DNA of 64,000 nt, from positions 310,001-374,000 of the forward strand of contig CAVYRS010000002.1 of NCBI GenBank assembly GCA_963770995.1. The letters are read 5' to 3'. This DNA comes from CAVSWN01 sp963770995 (GTDB lineage: Bacteria > Acidobacteriota > Vicinamibacteria > Vicinamibacterales > CAVVIG01). Both the position numbers and the translations under genes were made by a program. The notes under the pieces were generated by a model. It saw only the letters and a list, made by a program, of their open reading frames with translations. It was not told the origin of the DNA and searched no databases. Below are positions 1 through 7,574 of the stretch, piece by piece (the first letter of the stretch is position 1; each line of letters opens with the position of its first letter).

Positions 1-1165
1 CGTCGGCCGCACTCTCCCGCTCCGACGACCGGATGACGCGCGTCCGCTTGGCCTCTGCCGTTGGCAGCGCGATGTTGTGGCGGAGATCCAGGTTGAAGAA
101 GAGGCCCTGCCGCTGTCGCTCCTCGGGCACGAGCACGACGCCGGCGCGTGCCGCCTCGCGCGGCGATCGAAAGCGGCGCGCCTGGCCGCCGACGACCAAC
201 GTGCCAGCGTCTATTGTTCGAAGACCCACGACGGACTCGAGCAGCTCGGTACGCCCGGATCCGACGAGCCCGAAAATCCCGACGATTTCGCCGGACCGCA
301 CCGAGAGCGAGATGCCTTCGAAGCACGGGCGGCTCGTCAACCTCTCGAGGACAACTGATTGCGAGGCAGTCGCAGGGTCAACCGCCTTCGCCAAGGCTTC
401 GGCGCTCAAGAAGCCCTGCGCCACACCCGATGCTCGAGGCGGAATGCTCCGCCCGACCATTGCCTGGACGATGTGGTCGGGGCTCACCTGACCCGTCAGC
501 ACGGTGGTGACGAACTGGCCATCGCGCAGCACCGTTGCTCGCGCGCACAGCCGGAAGACCTCCGGCAAGCGATGCGACACATAGATGATCGTCACGCCCT
601 CACGCTGAAGATCCCCGAGGATCCGGAACAGATGCTCCGACTCCGCTGCCGTCAGCGACGTCGTCGGCTCGTCGAGTGCGAGCGTCCGGCAATCGAACGC
701 GAGCGCGCGGGCGACCTGCAGCAGCTGGCGGTGCGCGATCGGCAGCGCCTCGACGGCGGTGTCCGGCGACACCGGCAGGTGCAGCCGCGCCAGGAGCGTG
801 CGCGCCCGCTCGCGCATCGCGCTCTCCCGCAACCCGCCGAAGCGGCCCGTCAGCTCGCGTCCGGCGAAAATGTTTCCCGTCACCGAGAGATTCGGAAACA
901 GCAGCATCTCCTGATGAACCAGGCCGATGCCGCGCGCCAACGCATCGCGCGGCGACGCGAGCGCAATTGCCTGCCCGCCGAGCCGCAGCTCCCCGCGATC
1001 GGGCTGCAGTTCACCCGCGAGAATCTTGAGCAGCGTGGACTTGCCGGCGCCGTTCTCGCCAACGATCGCATGCGCCTCTCCGCCCTCGATCGAGAAGCTG
1101 ACGTCGCGCAGCGCGTGGACAGCGCCGAAGGATTTGTGAATGTGTGCGAACGCTACCGCAGCCAT
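1..1165 (-). CDS. Sugar ABC transporter ATP-binding protein (RbsA/XylG type), 3' end outside window
   Basis: Cytoplasmic ATPase expected to energise uptake of a monosaccharide through an RbsC-like permease. It has the double-ABC layout of sugar importers. The first domain has Walker A GENGAGKST near residue 40, Q-loop VHQEM, a degenerate signature (LPIAHRQLLQVARAL, as in RbsA) and Walker B LALDEPTTSL. The second domain starts near residue 300 with the typical degenerate P-loop GLVGSGRTELL and the RbsA-like VLVPEERQRQGLFF. The start is ATG at 1165 (MAAVAFAHIHKSFG). The C-terminal part, permease and binding protein lie beyond the left edge. The linker between the two domains holds an in-frame palindromic insertion (371-422). 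Downstream of lactonase and dehydratase genes on the same strand, so a sugar or sugar-lactone substrate is likely; the exact sugar cannot be told. Confidence 0.9.
   Translation of the reverse strand, partial: MAAVAFAHIHKSFGAVHALRDVSFSIEGGEAHAIVGENGAGKSTLLKILAGELQPDRGELRLGGQAIALASPRDALARGIGLVHQEMLLFPNLSVTGNIFAGRELTGRFGGLRESAMRERARTLLARLHLPVSPDTAVEALPIAHRQLLQVARALAFDCRTLALDEPTTSLTAAESEHLFRILGDLQREGVTIIYVSHRLPEVFRLCARATVLRDGQFVTTVLTGQVSPDHIVQAMVGRSIPPRASGVAQGFLSAEALAKAVDPATASQSVVLERLTSRPCFEGISLSVRSGEIVGIFGLVGSGRTELLESVVGLRTIDAGTLVVGGQARRFRSPREAARAGVVLVPEERQRQGLFFNLDLRHNIALPTAEAKRTRVIRSSERESAAD
371..422. repeat. Palindromic element inside the ABC ATPase gene
   Basis: Imperfect inverted repeat whose ends are CGCAGGG and CCCTGCG. 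The central part reads as a second small palindrome (CCTTCGCCAAGG). It is related to the shorter CGCAGGGCT/AGCCCTGCG elements at 9984 and 15132. It keeps the reading frame and adds about 20 residues to the linker between the two ATPase domains. Confidence 0.6.
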
Positions 1166-1173
1166 GCCACCCC

Positions 1174-1233
1174 ACGCTCGTCCTGAGCCTGTCGAAGGAC
1201 GAGCTCGTGGTTCGACAAGCTCACCACGAGCGT
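1174..1233. repeat. Interspersed double-hairpin element, copy A1
   Basis: About 60 bp made of two adjacent hairpins, CGCTCGTCCTGAGCCTGTCG... then ...TTCGACAAGCTCACCACGAG. Each hairpin is closed by its own outer arms (GTCCT/AGGAC and GTGGT/ACCAC). Other copies are at 6034, 16547 (half length), 29576 and 31223. It lies between the lactonase and the ABC ATPase, and the lactonase stop codon falls inside it. Confidence 0.85.
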
Positions 1234-2117
1234 GTACCTGTTCCCTTGAACCGATTTGGTGGACGCCCTTTCGGCCCCGGCCGCACGCGAAAGACCCCGC
1301 CCGCCTGCGGCCGATCGATACGTTCCTGCGGCGACAGTTTGATGCTCGCCGTCGTGATGTAGAGATCGCCGAGGTCGGTACCGCCGAACGTGCACGACGT
1401 CGCATACGTTGCCGGCACGCGAATGACGGCGGCAAGGCTGCCGTCCGGTGCGTAGCGATGCACGGCGCCCCCGCCCCACAGCGCCACCCAGACGTGGCCG
1501 TCCGCATCGAGCGTGAGGCCATCAGGTATCCCCTGATCTGGCGGAATCCGGACGAACGCACGGCGGTTTTCGATGGCGCCGGACGTGATGTCGAAGTCGA
1601 AAACGTCCACCCTGTGTGTTGGGCTGTCGACGTAGTACATCCGGCCATCGTCGGTCCAGTCGAGGCCGTTGGAGATCGTGACATGACGCAGCATGGTGTG
1701 GACGCGGCCGTCTGGATCGAGGCGGTGCAACGCTCCCGCGCCGCGACGCTCGTCGAGCGCCATGCTTCCCGCCCAAAAGCGTCCGGCCCGATCGCACTTG
1801 CCGTCGTTCATTCGCAGATCGGGACGGTTCGCGTCGACGCCGGCGAGGGGCCTCGTCTGGCCGGTCGTGACGGCCAGCCGCACGAAACCGCCCTGCGCGG
1901 CCAGGATCAGATCGTCACCGGAACCCAGGGCGACGGCGCCGACTTTGCGACCCACGTCATAGACCCGGGACGCCTCAGTCCGCGGATCGTAGCGGTGCAC
2001 GCACCCGCGAAGAATGTCCACGAAGTACAGACACTCGGTCGCGGGATCCCAGATCGGACCTTCGCCGAGCTCAGCCCGAACGTCGAGCACCAGCGACGCA
2101 TCGGTTGGAGGATTCAC
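1221..2117 (-). CDS. SMP-30/gluconolactonase family protein
   Basis: Predicted sugar lactonase: a six-bladed beta-propeller that hydrolyses an aldonolactone to the aldonic acid using one divalent metal. Visible family signatures are the N-terminal ELGEGPIWDPATECLYFVDI with the first metal ligand Glu, the central LRMNDGKCDRAGRFWAGSM, TISNGLDWTDDGRMYYVDS, and IPDGLTLDADGHVWVALWGG near the end. I chose the GTG at 2117 (VNPPTDASLVLDV), 9 bp after the stop of the upstream dehydratase gene; a longer reading would overlap that gene. About 298 residues, normal for the family. The C-terminus (about the last 10 residues) is read from the repeat A1. No signal peptide, so cytoplasmic. It should feed the product to the adjacent enolase-superfamily dehydratase. 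Confidence 0.88.
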   Translation of the reverse strand: MNPPTDASLVLDVRAELGEGPIWDPATECLYFVDILRGCVHRYDPRTEASRVYDVGRKVGAVALGSGDDLILAAQGGFVRLAVTTGQTRPLAGVDANRPDLRMNDGKCDRAGRFWAGSMALDERRGAGALHRLDPDGRVHTMLRHVTISNGLDWTDDGRMYYVDSPTHRVDVFDFDITSGAIENRRAFVRIPPDQGIPDGLTLDADGHVWVALWGGGAVHRYAPDGSLAAVIRVPATYATSCTFGGTDLGDLYITTASIKLSPQERIDRPQAGGVFRVRPGPKGRPPNRFKGTGTRSW

Positions 2118-2125
2118 TTTCGCGG

Positions 2126-3277
2126 TCAAGAACCGCGGCGCTCCCAGCCCTCTTCGAACAGGCGGATGCGTCCACCTGTCCGCGGATGCCGGGCGCACGC
2201 ATCGTGATTGAGCCGGACGCCGAGGCCCGGGCGATCGGGCGCGGCAAAGCAGCCATCCACGGGATCCACGTATGGTGCGTGGTCGACGAGATCGCGCACC
2301 CACGGGTCGGCGAAATCGTTGAAGTGCTCGAGCACCTTGTAGTTCGGCGTCGCGACCGCGAAGTGGACATTGGCCATCGTGCCCACAGGGCCGCAGACGT
2401 TGTGCGGCGCCATCAGCAGCGAATACGCATCGGCCCAGCCGGCCAGCCGCTTCATGGCGAGAAAGCCGCCGAAATGCGTCAGATCGACCTGCACGATGTC
2501 CGCGAGTCCGTCCTCAATCAACGGACGAATGTCTTCCATCGTGTGCGCGCGCTCGCCGGTCGCAATCGGCAATCGCGTCGCCGCGCGGACGCGCGCCAGC
2601 GCCTTCGGATTCTCCGGCGGCACCGGCTCTTCGATCCATTCCGGGCGATACGGCTCGAGGAGCTCCGCCATCGCGATGGCCGTGGCCGGTGTGAAGCGTC
2701 CGTGCATCTCGATCAGTATCTGCACGTCGGCACCGACCGCGTCCCGCACTGCCGCGACGATCTCCACGGCACGACGACGGTTGGATGCCAGGAGCTCCGC
2801 GCTGGCAGCGCCGAACGGGTCGAGCTTGAGTGCCCGATAACCGCGATCGACGACCGCTTCCGCGAGAGAGGCGATGGTCCCTGGATCCCGTTCCGCCTGA
2901 TACCAGCCGTTCGCGTACACCGGCACGCGATCGCGAAAACGTCCGCCGAGCAGCTTCCAGATCGGGACGTTCAGCGATTGACCGATGAGATCCCAGCAGG
3001 CGACGTCGAACGACGCGAGGGCCGACTGCACGATTTCACCGGGGCGCCCGTACTCGGCCCGCAGGATGTTCCACGAGAGACGCTCGACATCGAACGGATC
3101 GGCGCCGATGACGTAGCGCGGCGCAAGTTCCTCGATGCACGCGACGAGCGTGCTGGTCTTGTTGACCATGCGCGCTTCGCTCAGGCCCACCAGTCCGGTG
3201 TCGGTGGTCAGCTCGAGGAACACCAGTTCCCGCCACGGTGTGCCGACTACGGTCGCTCTGGTATTAACAATTCTCAT
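2126..3277 (-). CDS. Mandelate racemase/muconate lactonizing family sugar-acid dehydratase
   Basis: Enolase-superfamily enzyme, most likely dehydrating an aldonic acid to a 2-keto-3-deoxy acid. The start is ATG at 3277 (MRIVNTRATVVGTPW), giving 383 residues, typical for galactonate/gluconate-type dehydratases. Visible: the catalytic-strand motif YRALKLDPFG, metal ligands in ILIEMHGRF, WIEEPVPPEN and IATGER, and a catalytic His in LLMAPHNVCGPVG, followed by LEHFND. Upstream, the frame stays open through the simple repeat at 3281-3329, but that part (RRTENDERRTTND) is repeat-derived and not expected in the protein. Its place between a lactonase and an SDR dehydrogenase supports an oxidative, non-phosphorylating sugar route (dehydrogenase, lactonase, dehydratase). 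Substrate specificity cannot be read from sequence. Confidence 0.88.
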   Translation of the reverse strand: MRIVNTRATVVGTPWRELVFLELTTDTGLVGLSEARMVNKTSTLVACIEELAPRYVIGADPFDVERLSWNILRAEYGRPGEIVQSALASFDVACWDLIGQSLNVPIWKLLGGRFRDRVPVYANGWYQAERDPGTIASLAEAVVDRGYRALKLDPFGAASAELLASNRRRAVEIVAAVRDAVGADVQILIEMHGRFTPATAIAMAELLEPYRPEWIEEPVPPENPKALARVRAATRLPIATGERAHTMEDIRPLIEDGLADIVQVDLTHFGGFLAMKRLAGWADAYSLLMAPHNVCGPVGTMANVHFAVATPNYKVLEHFNDFADPWVRDLVDHAPYVDPVDGCFAAPDRPGLGVRLNHDACARHPRTGGRIRLFEEGWERRGS

Positions 3278-3280
3278 GGA

Positions 3281-3329
3281 GTCGTTCGTCGTTCGTCGTT
3301 CGTCGTTCTCCGTTCGTCGTTCGACGTTC
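3281..3329. repeat. Simple-word array (GTCGTTC)n, left of the S23 gene
   Basis: About seven imperfect units of GTCGTTC/GTCGTTCT. The reverse complement of the same word (GAACGAC) forms a longer array at 3783-3903, so the two arrays flank the four-helix-bundle gene in inverted orientation. It sits just before the start codon of the dehydratase gene and ends at the stop codon of the S23 gene. Confidence 0.85.
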
Positions 3330-3702
3330 AAAGACTGGCACGCCGTGGCCGCTTCTGCCGGCGGCGAGCGGCCTCGCGTTTCAGGTAGACGATGAGTCGC
3401 GTCGCGCATCGGATGGCGCGGTCAGCCAGTCGCTGGGCATTTGCTACCCGCTCGGGTAGGAAATACCCGCGGTCCACGCCGTCCTTCAGGGAGTCTTTCG
3501 TCTCCATCGTCGACGCAACAGAAAATTCCATAAAGTGCGCAAACTCCCCCGGATGGAAGCGGCCGAATCCTTCCGCGATGTTCTTCGTGCTCGACGCTGC
3601 GGAATTGCGAATCTGGTCTCTGAACTTGAAGTCGCGGTGGGCCGGTCCTGTTTCCGTGAGCACGTATACCTCCAATTTCAGTTCATCGGCCAGCCGCCAC
3701 AC
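3328..3702 (-). CDS. Four helix bundle protein (23S rRNA intervening-sequence protein family)
   Basis: 124-residue protein of the S23/IVP-like four-helix-bundle family, which is known from 23S rRNA intervening sequences but is often found as a free-standing gene of unknown function. Family marks are FKFRDQIRNSAASSTKNIAE, GFGRFHPGEFAHFMEFSVAS, STMETKDSL and a C-terminal long helix ending in YLKREAARRR. ATG at 3702 with GAGGAA five bases upstream. Family members often begin with an RDLxVWxLA helix, so a few N-terminal residues may be missing. It splits an otherwise tight sugar-acid cluster and is bracketed by inverted simple-repeat arrays, suggesting insertion as a unit. Confidence 0.85.
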   Translation of the reverse strand: MWRLADELKLEVYVLTETGPAHRDFKFRDQIRNSAASSTKNIAEGFGRFHPGEFAHFMEFSVASTMETKDSLKDGVDRGYFLPERVANAQRLADRAIRCATRLIVYLKREAARRRQKRPRRASL

Positions 3703-3782
3703 ATCGAGTTCCTCGGTACTGTTTCACGCCAGGCATAGTCCCGGCCCGTTCACGGACTATGCCGGGTTCCCACTCGCCTTGC

Positions 3783-3903
3783 ACAGAACCACGAACGATC
3801 GTCGGCGAACGAACGACGAACCACGAACCACGAACGACGAACGGCGAACGACGAACCACGAACGGCGAACGACGAACGGCGAACGGCGAACGACGAACGG
3901 CGG
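3783..3903. repeat. Simple-word array (CGAACGA / CGAACCA / CGAACGG), right of the S23 gene
   Basis: About 120 bp of 7-bp words of the form GAACGAC, GAACCAC and GAACGGC in irregular order, the reverse complement of the array at 3281-3329. It separates the S23 gene from the SDR gene. All frames are open because the unit lacks stops, so it gives long spurious reading frames. Confidence 0.9.
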
Positions 3904-3917
3904 AGATCGGTCATCCG

Positions 3918-4691
3918 TCACGTCGCGTACATCACGCTGAGGCCGCCGTCGGCGGCGAGCGACGCGCCGGCGATCGCCGACGCCTCGTCGGACGCGACGA
4001 AGGCGACCAGGTTCGCGATCTCAGCGGGCGTGGCCATCCGGCGCAGCGGAATGGTACTCAGCACTCGCCGCTCCGCTGCCGCGGGATCGGGCTGGGTGCC
4101 GAGCCACTCGTCGACGAGGCGCGTCCGCGTATAGCCGGGCAGCACCGCGTTCACCCGGATGCCGGCCGGCGCGTACTCGAGCGCGAGACTGCGCGTCAGG
4201 CCGACGATGCCCGCCTTGGCGGCGGCGTAGGGAAACATGCCGGGGATCGTCAGCGTCGCGTGGATCGACGCGATGTTCACGATCGATCCCCGCCCGGCGC
4301 GCTTCATCGGCCCGAGCGCGTGCTTCGCGCACAGCCATGCGCCCTTCAGATCCACGGCAAACGTGCGATCCCATTCCGCTTCGGTCATCTCGGTCGCATC
4401 GAAGTACGCGTTGACGCCCGCGTTGTTGACGAGCACGTCGAGCGCGCCGTGCCGCTGCACGACTCGATCGATCGCCCCCTGCACGTCCGCTTCGACGGTG
4501 ATGTCGGCACGACAGAAGTCGGCGCTCACGCCGGCAGCCGACAGCTCAGCTTGGGTGAGCCGGCCCGCCTGCTCGTCTACGTCGGCGAAAGTCACCCACG
4601 CGCCTTCGGCAACGAACTTCTCGACAATCGCGCGGCCGATGCCGCGGGCGCCGCCGGTGACGAACGCTATTTTCTCGGTTAGCCGCGCCAT
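3918..4691 (-). CDS. SDR family NAD(P)-dependent oxidoreductase
   Basis: Classical short-chain dehydrogenase, 257 residues. The cofactor motif TGGARGIG is at residues 12-19, followed by the acidic FADVDE that favours NAD. NNAG is near 90, the catalytic Ser in NIASIHA, and YAAAK near 155-159; the PGYTRTRL loop and a C-terminal VDGGLS-like AADGGLSV complete the fold. In context it probably oxidises a sugar at C1 to the lactone handled by the SMP-30 protein, or reduces a keto-sugar acid. The start ATG at 4691 lies at the edge of an inverted repeat (4691-4732) and no good Shine-Dalgarno is visible. Confidence 0.9.
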   Translation of the reverse strand: MARLTEKIAFVTGGARGIGRAIVEKFVAEGAWVTFADVDEQAGRLTQAELSAAGVSADFCRADITVEADVQGAIDRVVQRHGALDVLVNNAGVNAYFDATEMTEAEWDRTFAVDLKGAWLCAKHALGPMKRAGRGSIVNIASIHATLTIPGMFPYAAAKAGIVGLTRSLALEYAPAGIRVNAVLPGYTRTRLVDEWLGTQPDPAAAERRVLSTIPLRRMATPAEIANLVAFVASDEASAIAGASLAADGGLSVMYAT

Positions 4692-4732
4692 ACTAGGAGG
4701 CCTTGCGAAGCATGAGCAACGGCCTCCTAGTA
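4691..4732. repeat. Inverted repeat TACTAGGAGGCC
   Basis: Perfect 12-bp arms TACTAGGAGGCC and GGCCTCCTAGTA around an 18-bp loop, located directly before the SDR start codon. A second, related hairpin follows at 4790. Confidence 0.8.
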
Positions 4733-4789
4733 GGCGCGCTCCGCGCGCGTTTTCGTCGACATCATTGGTGGTGGCGGCAAAGCCGCCCT

Positions 4790-4827
4790 ACTAGGAGCGT
4801 GTGCGGTTTCTCAGACACGCTCCTAGT
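4790..4827. repeat. Inverted repeat ACTAGGAGCGTGT
   Basis: Arms ACTAGGAGCGTGT and ACACGCTCCTAGT with a short loop, preceded by a small hairpin (GGCGGC..GCCGCC, about 4773-4788). It shares the word CTACTAGGAG with the hairpin at 4691. Located in the divergent region between the SDR and the aldose epimerase genes. Confidence 0.75.
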
Positions 4828-4851
4828 GGTGGCGTAATACTATACGGCCCC

Positions 4852-6018
4852 ATGGTGCGCCACGCTCTCGCCTGCTTCCTCATTGCGACAGCGGTTGCTT
4901 GTGGCGGGTCGAACACGCCTGAGAGACCCGCAGCGCCGCCCGTCGTCGAGAAAAAGGCCAGCGCGACCAGCGCCCCGTTCGGAGAGGTGCCCAACGGCCC
5001 GGCGCTCACGATCTACACGCTGACCAATGCCAACGGCATGGAGGTGCGCACGATTCCGTACGGCGCCATCATCGTGTCGATCCGGGTCCCCGACAAAGCC
5101 GGAAAGTTCGACGACGTCGTGCTCGGCTTCGATCGGATCGACGGGTACACGGGCACGCATCCGTACTTCGGTGCGGTGGTCGGGCGGTACGGCAATCGGA
5201 TCGCGAAGGCCACGTTCACGCTCGACGGCCAGACCTACGCGCTGGCCGCCAACAATGGGCCGAACTCGCTCCACGGAGGCATGAAAGGCTTCGACAAGAA
5301 ACTGTGGACCGCCGAACTGTTCGACCGCGACGGCAACGTCGGCGTCGTCTATTCGGTCGTCAGTCCCGATGGAGACGAGGGATACCCGGGTAACCTCAAG
5401 GTTCAGGTCACCTACACGCTGACGACGAGCAACGAGTTGTCCGTCGAGTACGAAGCCACTGCGGACAAAGCGACGCCGATCAATCTCACGCAGCACAGCT
5501 ACTTCAACCTGGCCGGCGAGGGCCGCGGCGACATCCTTGGCCATCGCCTGACAATCGACGCCAACCGTTACACCCCGGTTGACGCGACCTTGATTCCCAC
5601 CGGCGACTATGCGGACGTCGAGAACGCGCCGTTCGACTTTCGCAAACCGACGCCGATCGGCGCACGCATCGACGCGGACCACGAGCAACTGCGCCTCGGC
5701 GGCGGCTACGACCACAACTGGGTGTTGAATCGCGACCGCGACGGCCTCCTGCACGCGGCGCGGCTCGAAGAACCAACGAGCGGGCGCACGCTCGACGTCT
5801 CGACGACCGAGCCGGGGATCCAGTTCTACGCCGGCAACTTTCTCGACGGCACGATCAAGGGCAAGTCCGGCCACGTCTATGCGCGGCGCTCGGGCCTGTG
5901 CCTCGAGACGCAGCACTTTCCCGATTCGCCGAACCGCTCGAGCTTTCCGTCGACCATCCTTCGCCCCGGCGAGCAATTCCGCTCGAAGACCGTGTTTGCG
6001 TTCGGGGTGGCCAAGTGA
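4852..6018 (+). CDS. Aldose 1-epimerase (galactose mutarotase family), lipoprotein
   Basis: Interconverts alpha and beta anomers of aldoses. The start is ATG at 4852: it gives a short lipoprotein-type signal (MVRHALACFLIATAVAC with Cys at the cleavage site), while a longer reading from 4801 would be encoded by the upstream hairpin. Mature protein has the family marks FGAVVGRYGNRIA, NNGPNSLHGG with the catalytic-region His, NLTQHSYFNLAG with the second His, YDHNWVLN and the C-terminal catalytic Glu in LCLETQHFPDSPN. About 388 residues. Likely membrane-anchored on the periplasmic side. It is divergent from the sugar-acid cluster and could supply the correct anomer to it. Confidence 0.92.
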   Translation: MVRHALACFLIATAVACGGSNTPERPAAPPVVEKKASATSAPFGEVPNGPALTIYTLTNANGMEVRTIPYGAIIVSIRVPDKAGKFDDVVLGFDRIDGYTGTHPYFGAVVGRYGNRIAKATFTLDGQTYALAANNGPNSLHGGMKGFDKKLWTAELFDRDGNVGVVYSVVSPDGDEGYPGNLKVQVTYTLTTSNELSVEYEATADKATPINLTQHSYFNLAGEGRGDILGHRLTIDANRYTPVDATLIPTGDYADVENAPFDFRKPTPIGARIDADHEQLRLGGGYDHNWVLNRDRDGLLHAARLEEPTSGRTLDVSTTEPGIQFYAGNFLDGTIKGKSGHVYARRSGLCLETQHFPDSPNRSSFPSTILRPGEQFRSKTVFAFGVAK

Positions 6019-6033
6019 GCTGTGGACTCTGTA

Positions 6034-6098
6034 ACGCTCGTGGTGAGCCTGTCGAACCACGAGCCAGAGCTCGTCCTTCGACAAGCTCAGGACGAGCG
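6034..6098. repeat. Interspersed double-hairpin element, copy A2
   Basis: Same family as 1174-1233 but in the opposite order of halves: the GTGGT..ACCAC hairpin comes first and the GTCCT..AGGAC hairpin second, i.e. reverse-complement orientation. It lies between the aldose epimerase and the MBL-fold gene. Confidence 0.85.
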
Positions 6099-6120
6099 AG
6101 ATTCTTGAAAAGGAGCTGAT

Positions 6121-7572
6121 ATGTCGCGCCTCTCACTCGCGGTAGTCGCCGCCTTCGCAGCCGCCTGCGCCCAGCCGACGCCGGAACAGCAGATCGTCAA
6201 CGATGCCGCGACCGCGCTCGGCGGGCGCGATCGGATTCTCGCGGTCAAGACGCTCGTCCTCGAGGGCGAGGGCATCAACGGGAATCTGGGCCAGGACATG
6301 ACCATGGAGGCAAGCGGGCAGCAGTTCCAGGTCTCCGGCTACAAGCGCAGCATCGACGTCGCCGCGGGCCGCTCGCGCACCGAGCAGACGCGCACACCGA
6401 ACTTCGCGTACTTCCAGGGACCGCAGGCGCAGAAGCAGGTGTTCGGCGTCGACGGCGAAGTCGCCTATAACGTCCCCGCCAACGGCAACGCGACGCGTGC
6501 GTCGAACGCCGTTGCAAAGGACCGGCGCGCCGACGTCTACCACCACCCGGTCACCATCCTCCGCGCCGCGCTCGACCCGGCTGCCAAGCTCGCGAATCCC
6601 CGCGACGCGAACGGACAGCGGGTCGTCGACGTGACCACCGCGGCCGGCACGTTCACGCTCGCGATCGACGGGACGACGAAGCTGCCGTCCCGCGTCGTCT
6701 CGATGACCGACAACCTGAATCTCGGGGACGTGGCGATCGAGACGAGCTTTGCGGACTACCAGGACGTGAGCGGCCTGAAGCTCCCGGCGCGCCTGACCGT
6801 CAAGACCGACAAATACACGACCTCCGACATCCGGGTCACGCGGCAGGCCGTGGATGGAGAAACCGGCGACCTCGCGGCGCCGCAATCCGCCGCCTCGTCG
6901 GCGGCAGTCGCCGGACCTCCGCCGGCGGCGGTCACAGTCGAGGAACTGGCGAAGGGCGTGTGGCTCCTCGCCGGCCAGTCGCACCACAGCGTGGTCGCCG
7001 AATTCGGGGATCACCTGCTGCTCATCGAAGCGCCGCAGAACGATACGCGCGCGCTGGCGGTCATCGCCAAGGCCAAAGAGCTGCGACCCGGCAAGCCGCT
7101 CACGCACGTCGTCAACACGCATCATCATTTCGATCATTCGGGCGGGATGCGCGCGGCGGTGAGCGAAGGGCTGGCGGTCATCACGCAGGCGAAGAACGTG
7201 GCGTTCTTCAGGGAGGCGATGACGCGCGAGCACACGATCGTGCCGGACGCGCTGGCGAAGAATCAGAAGCCGTTGACGATCGAGGGGGTCGAGGACGAGA
7301 AGACGCTGGAGGACAGTGCGATGACGATCAACCTGTATCACATCGCCGGCAATCCCCACGGCGACGGCCTGCTGATGGCGTACTTCCCGAAGCACAAGAT
7401 CCTCGTCGAGGTCGATGCCTACAGCCCGGGGTCGGCCGTGCAGCCGTACGCAGCGAACCTGATCGAGAACATCAAGAAACGCAATCTCCAGGTTGACCGC
7501 GTTGTGCCACTGCACGGGGCCATCGCGCCGTACAGCGAGCTGCTCAAGACGCAGACAACCGCAACACACTGA
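6121..7572 (+). CDS. MBL fold metallo-hydrolase with N-terminal extension, secreted/lipoprotein
   Basis: 483 residues. Start ATG 6121 with AAGGAG seven bases upstream; signal MSRLSLAVVAAFAAAC with a lipobox-like Cys. The first ~270 residues resemble a beta-rich outer-membrane-lipoprotein-sorting-like fold and have no named motif. The C-terminal ~200 residues form the metallo-beta-lactamase domain: NTHHHFDHSGG supplies the HxHxDH zinc ligands, with a later His in IAGNPHGDG and VPLHGAIAPY. It probably hydrolyses an unknown substrate in the periplasm. Two bases separate it from the S9 peptidase gene, so the two are co-transcribed. Confidence 0.85.
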   Translation: MSRLSLAVVAAFAAACAQPTPEQQIVNDAATALGGRDRILAVKTLVLEGEGINGNLGQDMTMEASGQQFQVSGYKRSIDVAAGRSRTEQTRTPNFAYFQGPQAQKQVFGVDGEVAYNVPANGNATRASNAVAKDRRADVYHHPVTILRAALDPAAKLANPRDANGQRVVDVTTAAGTFTLAIDGTTKLPSRVVSMTDNLNLGDVAIETSFADYQDVSGLKLPARLTVKTDKYTTSDIRVTRQAVDGETGDLAAPQSAASSAAVAGPPPAAVTVEELAKGVWLLAGQSHHSVVAEFGDHLLLIEAPQNDTRALAVIAKAKELRPGKPLTHVVNTHHHFDHSGGMRAAVSEGLAVITQAKNVAFFREAMTREHTIVPDALAKNQKPLTIEGVEDEKTLEDSAMTINLYHIAGNPHGDGLLMAYFPKHKILVEVDAYSPGSAVQPYAANLIENIKKRNLQVDRVVPLHGAIAPYSELLKTQTTATH

Positions 7573-7574
7573 CC

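Noticed and set aside
3783..3903. CRISPR array
   Set aside because: Units are 7-10 bp without unique spacers; this is a degenerate tandem array.
4840..6084. 414-residue frame antisense to the aldose epimerase
   Set aside because: No domain and atypical composition; the opposite strand has every aldose epimerase motif.
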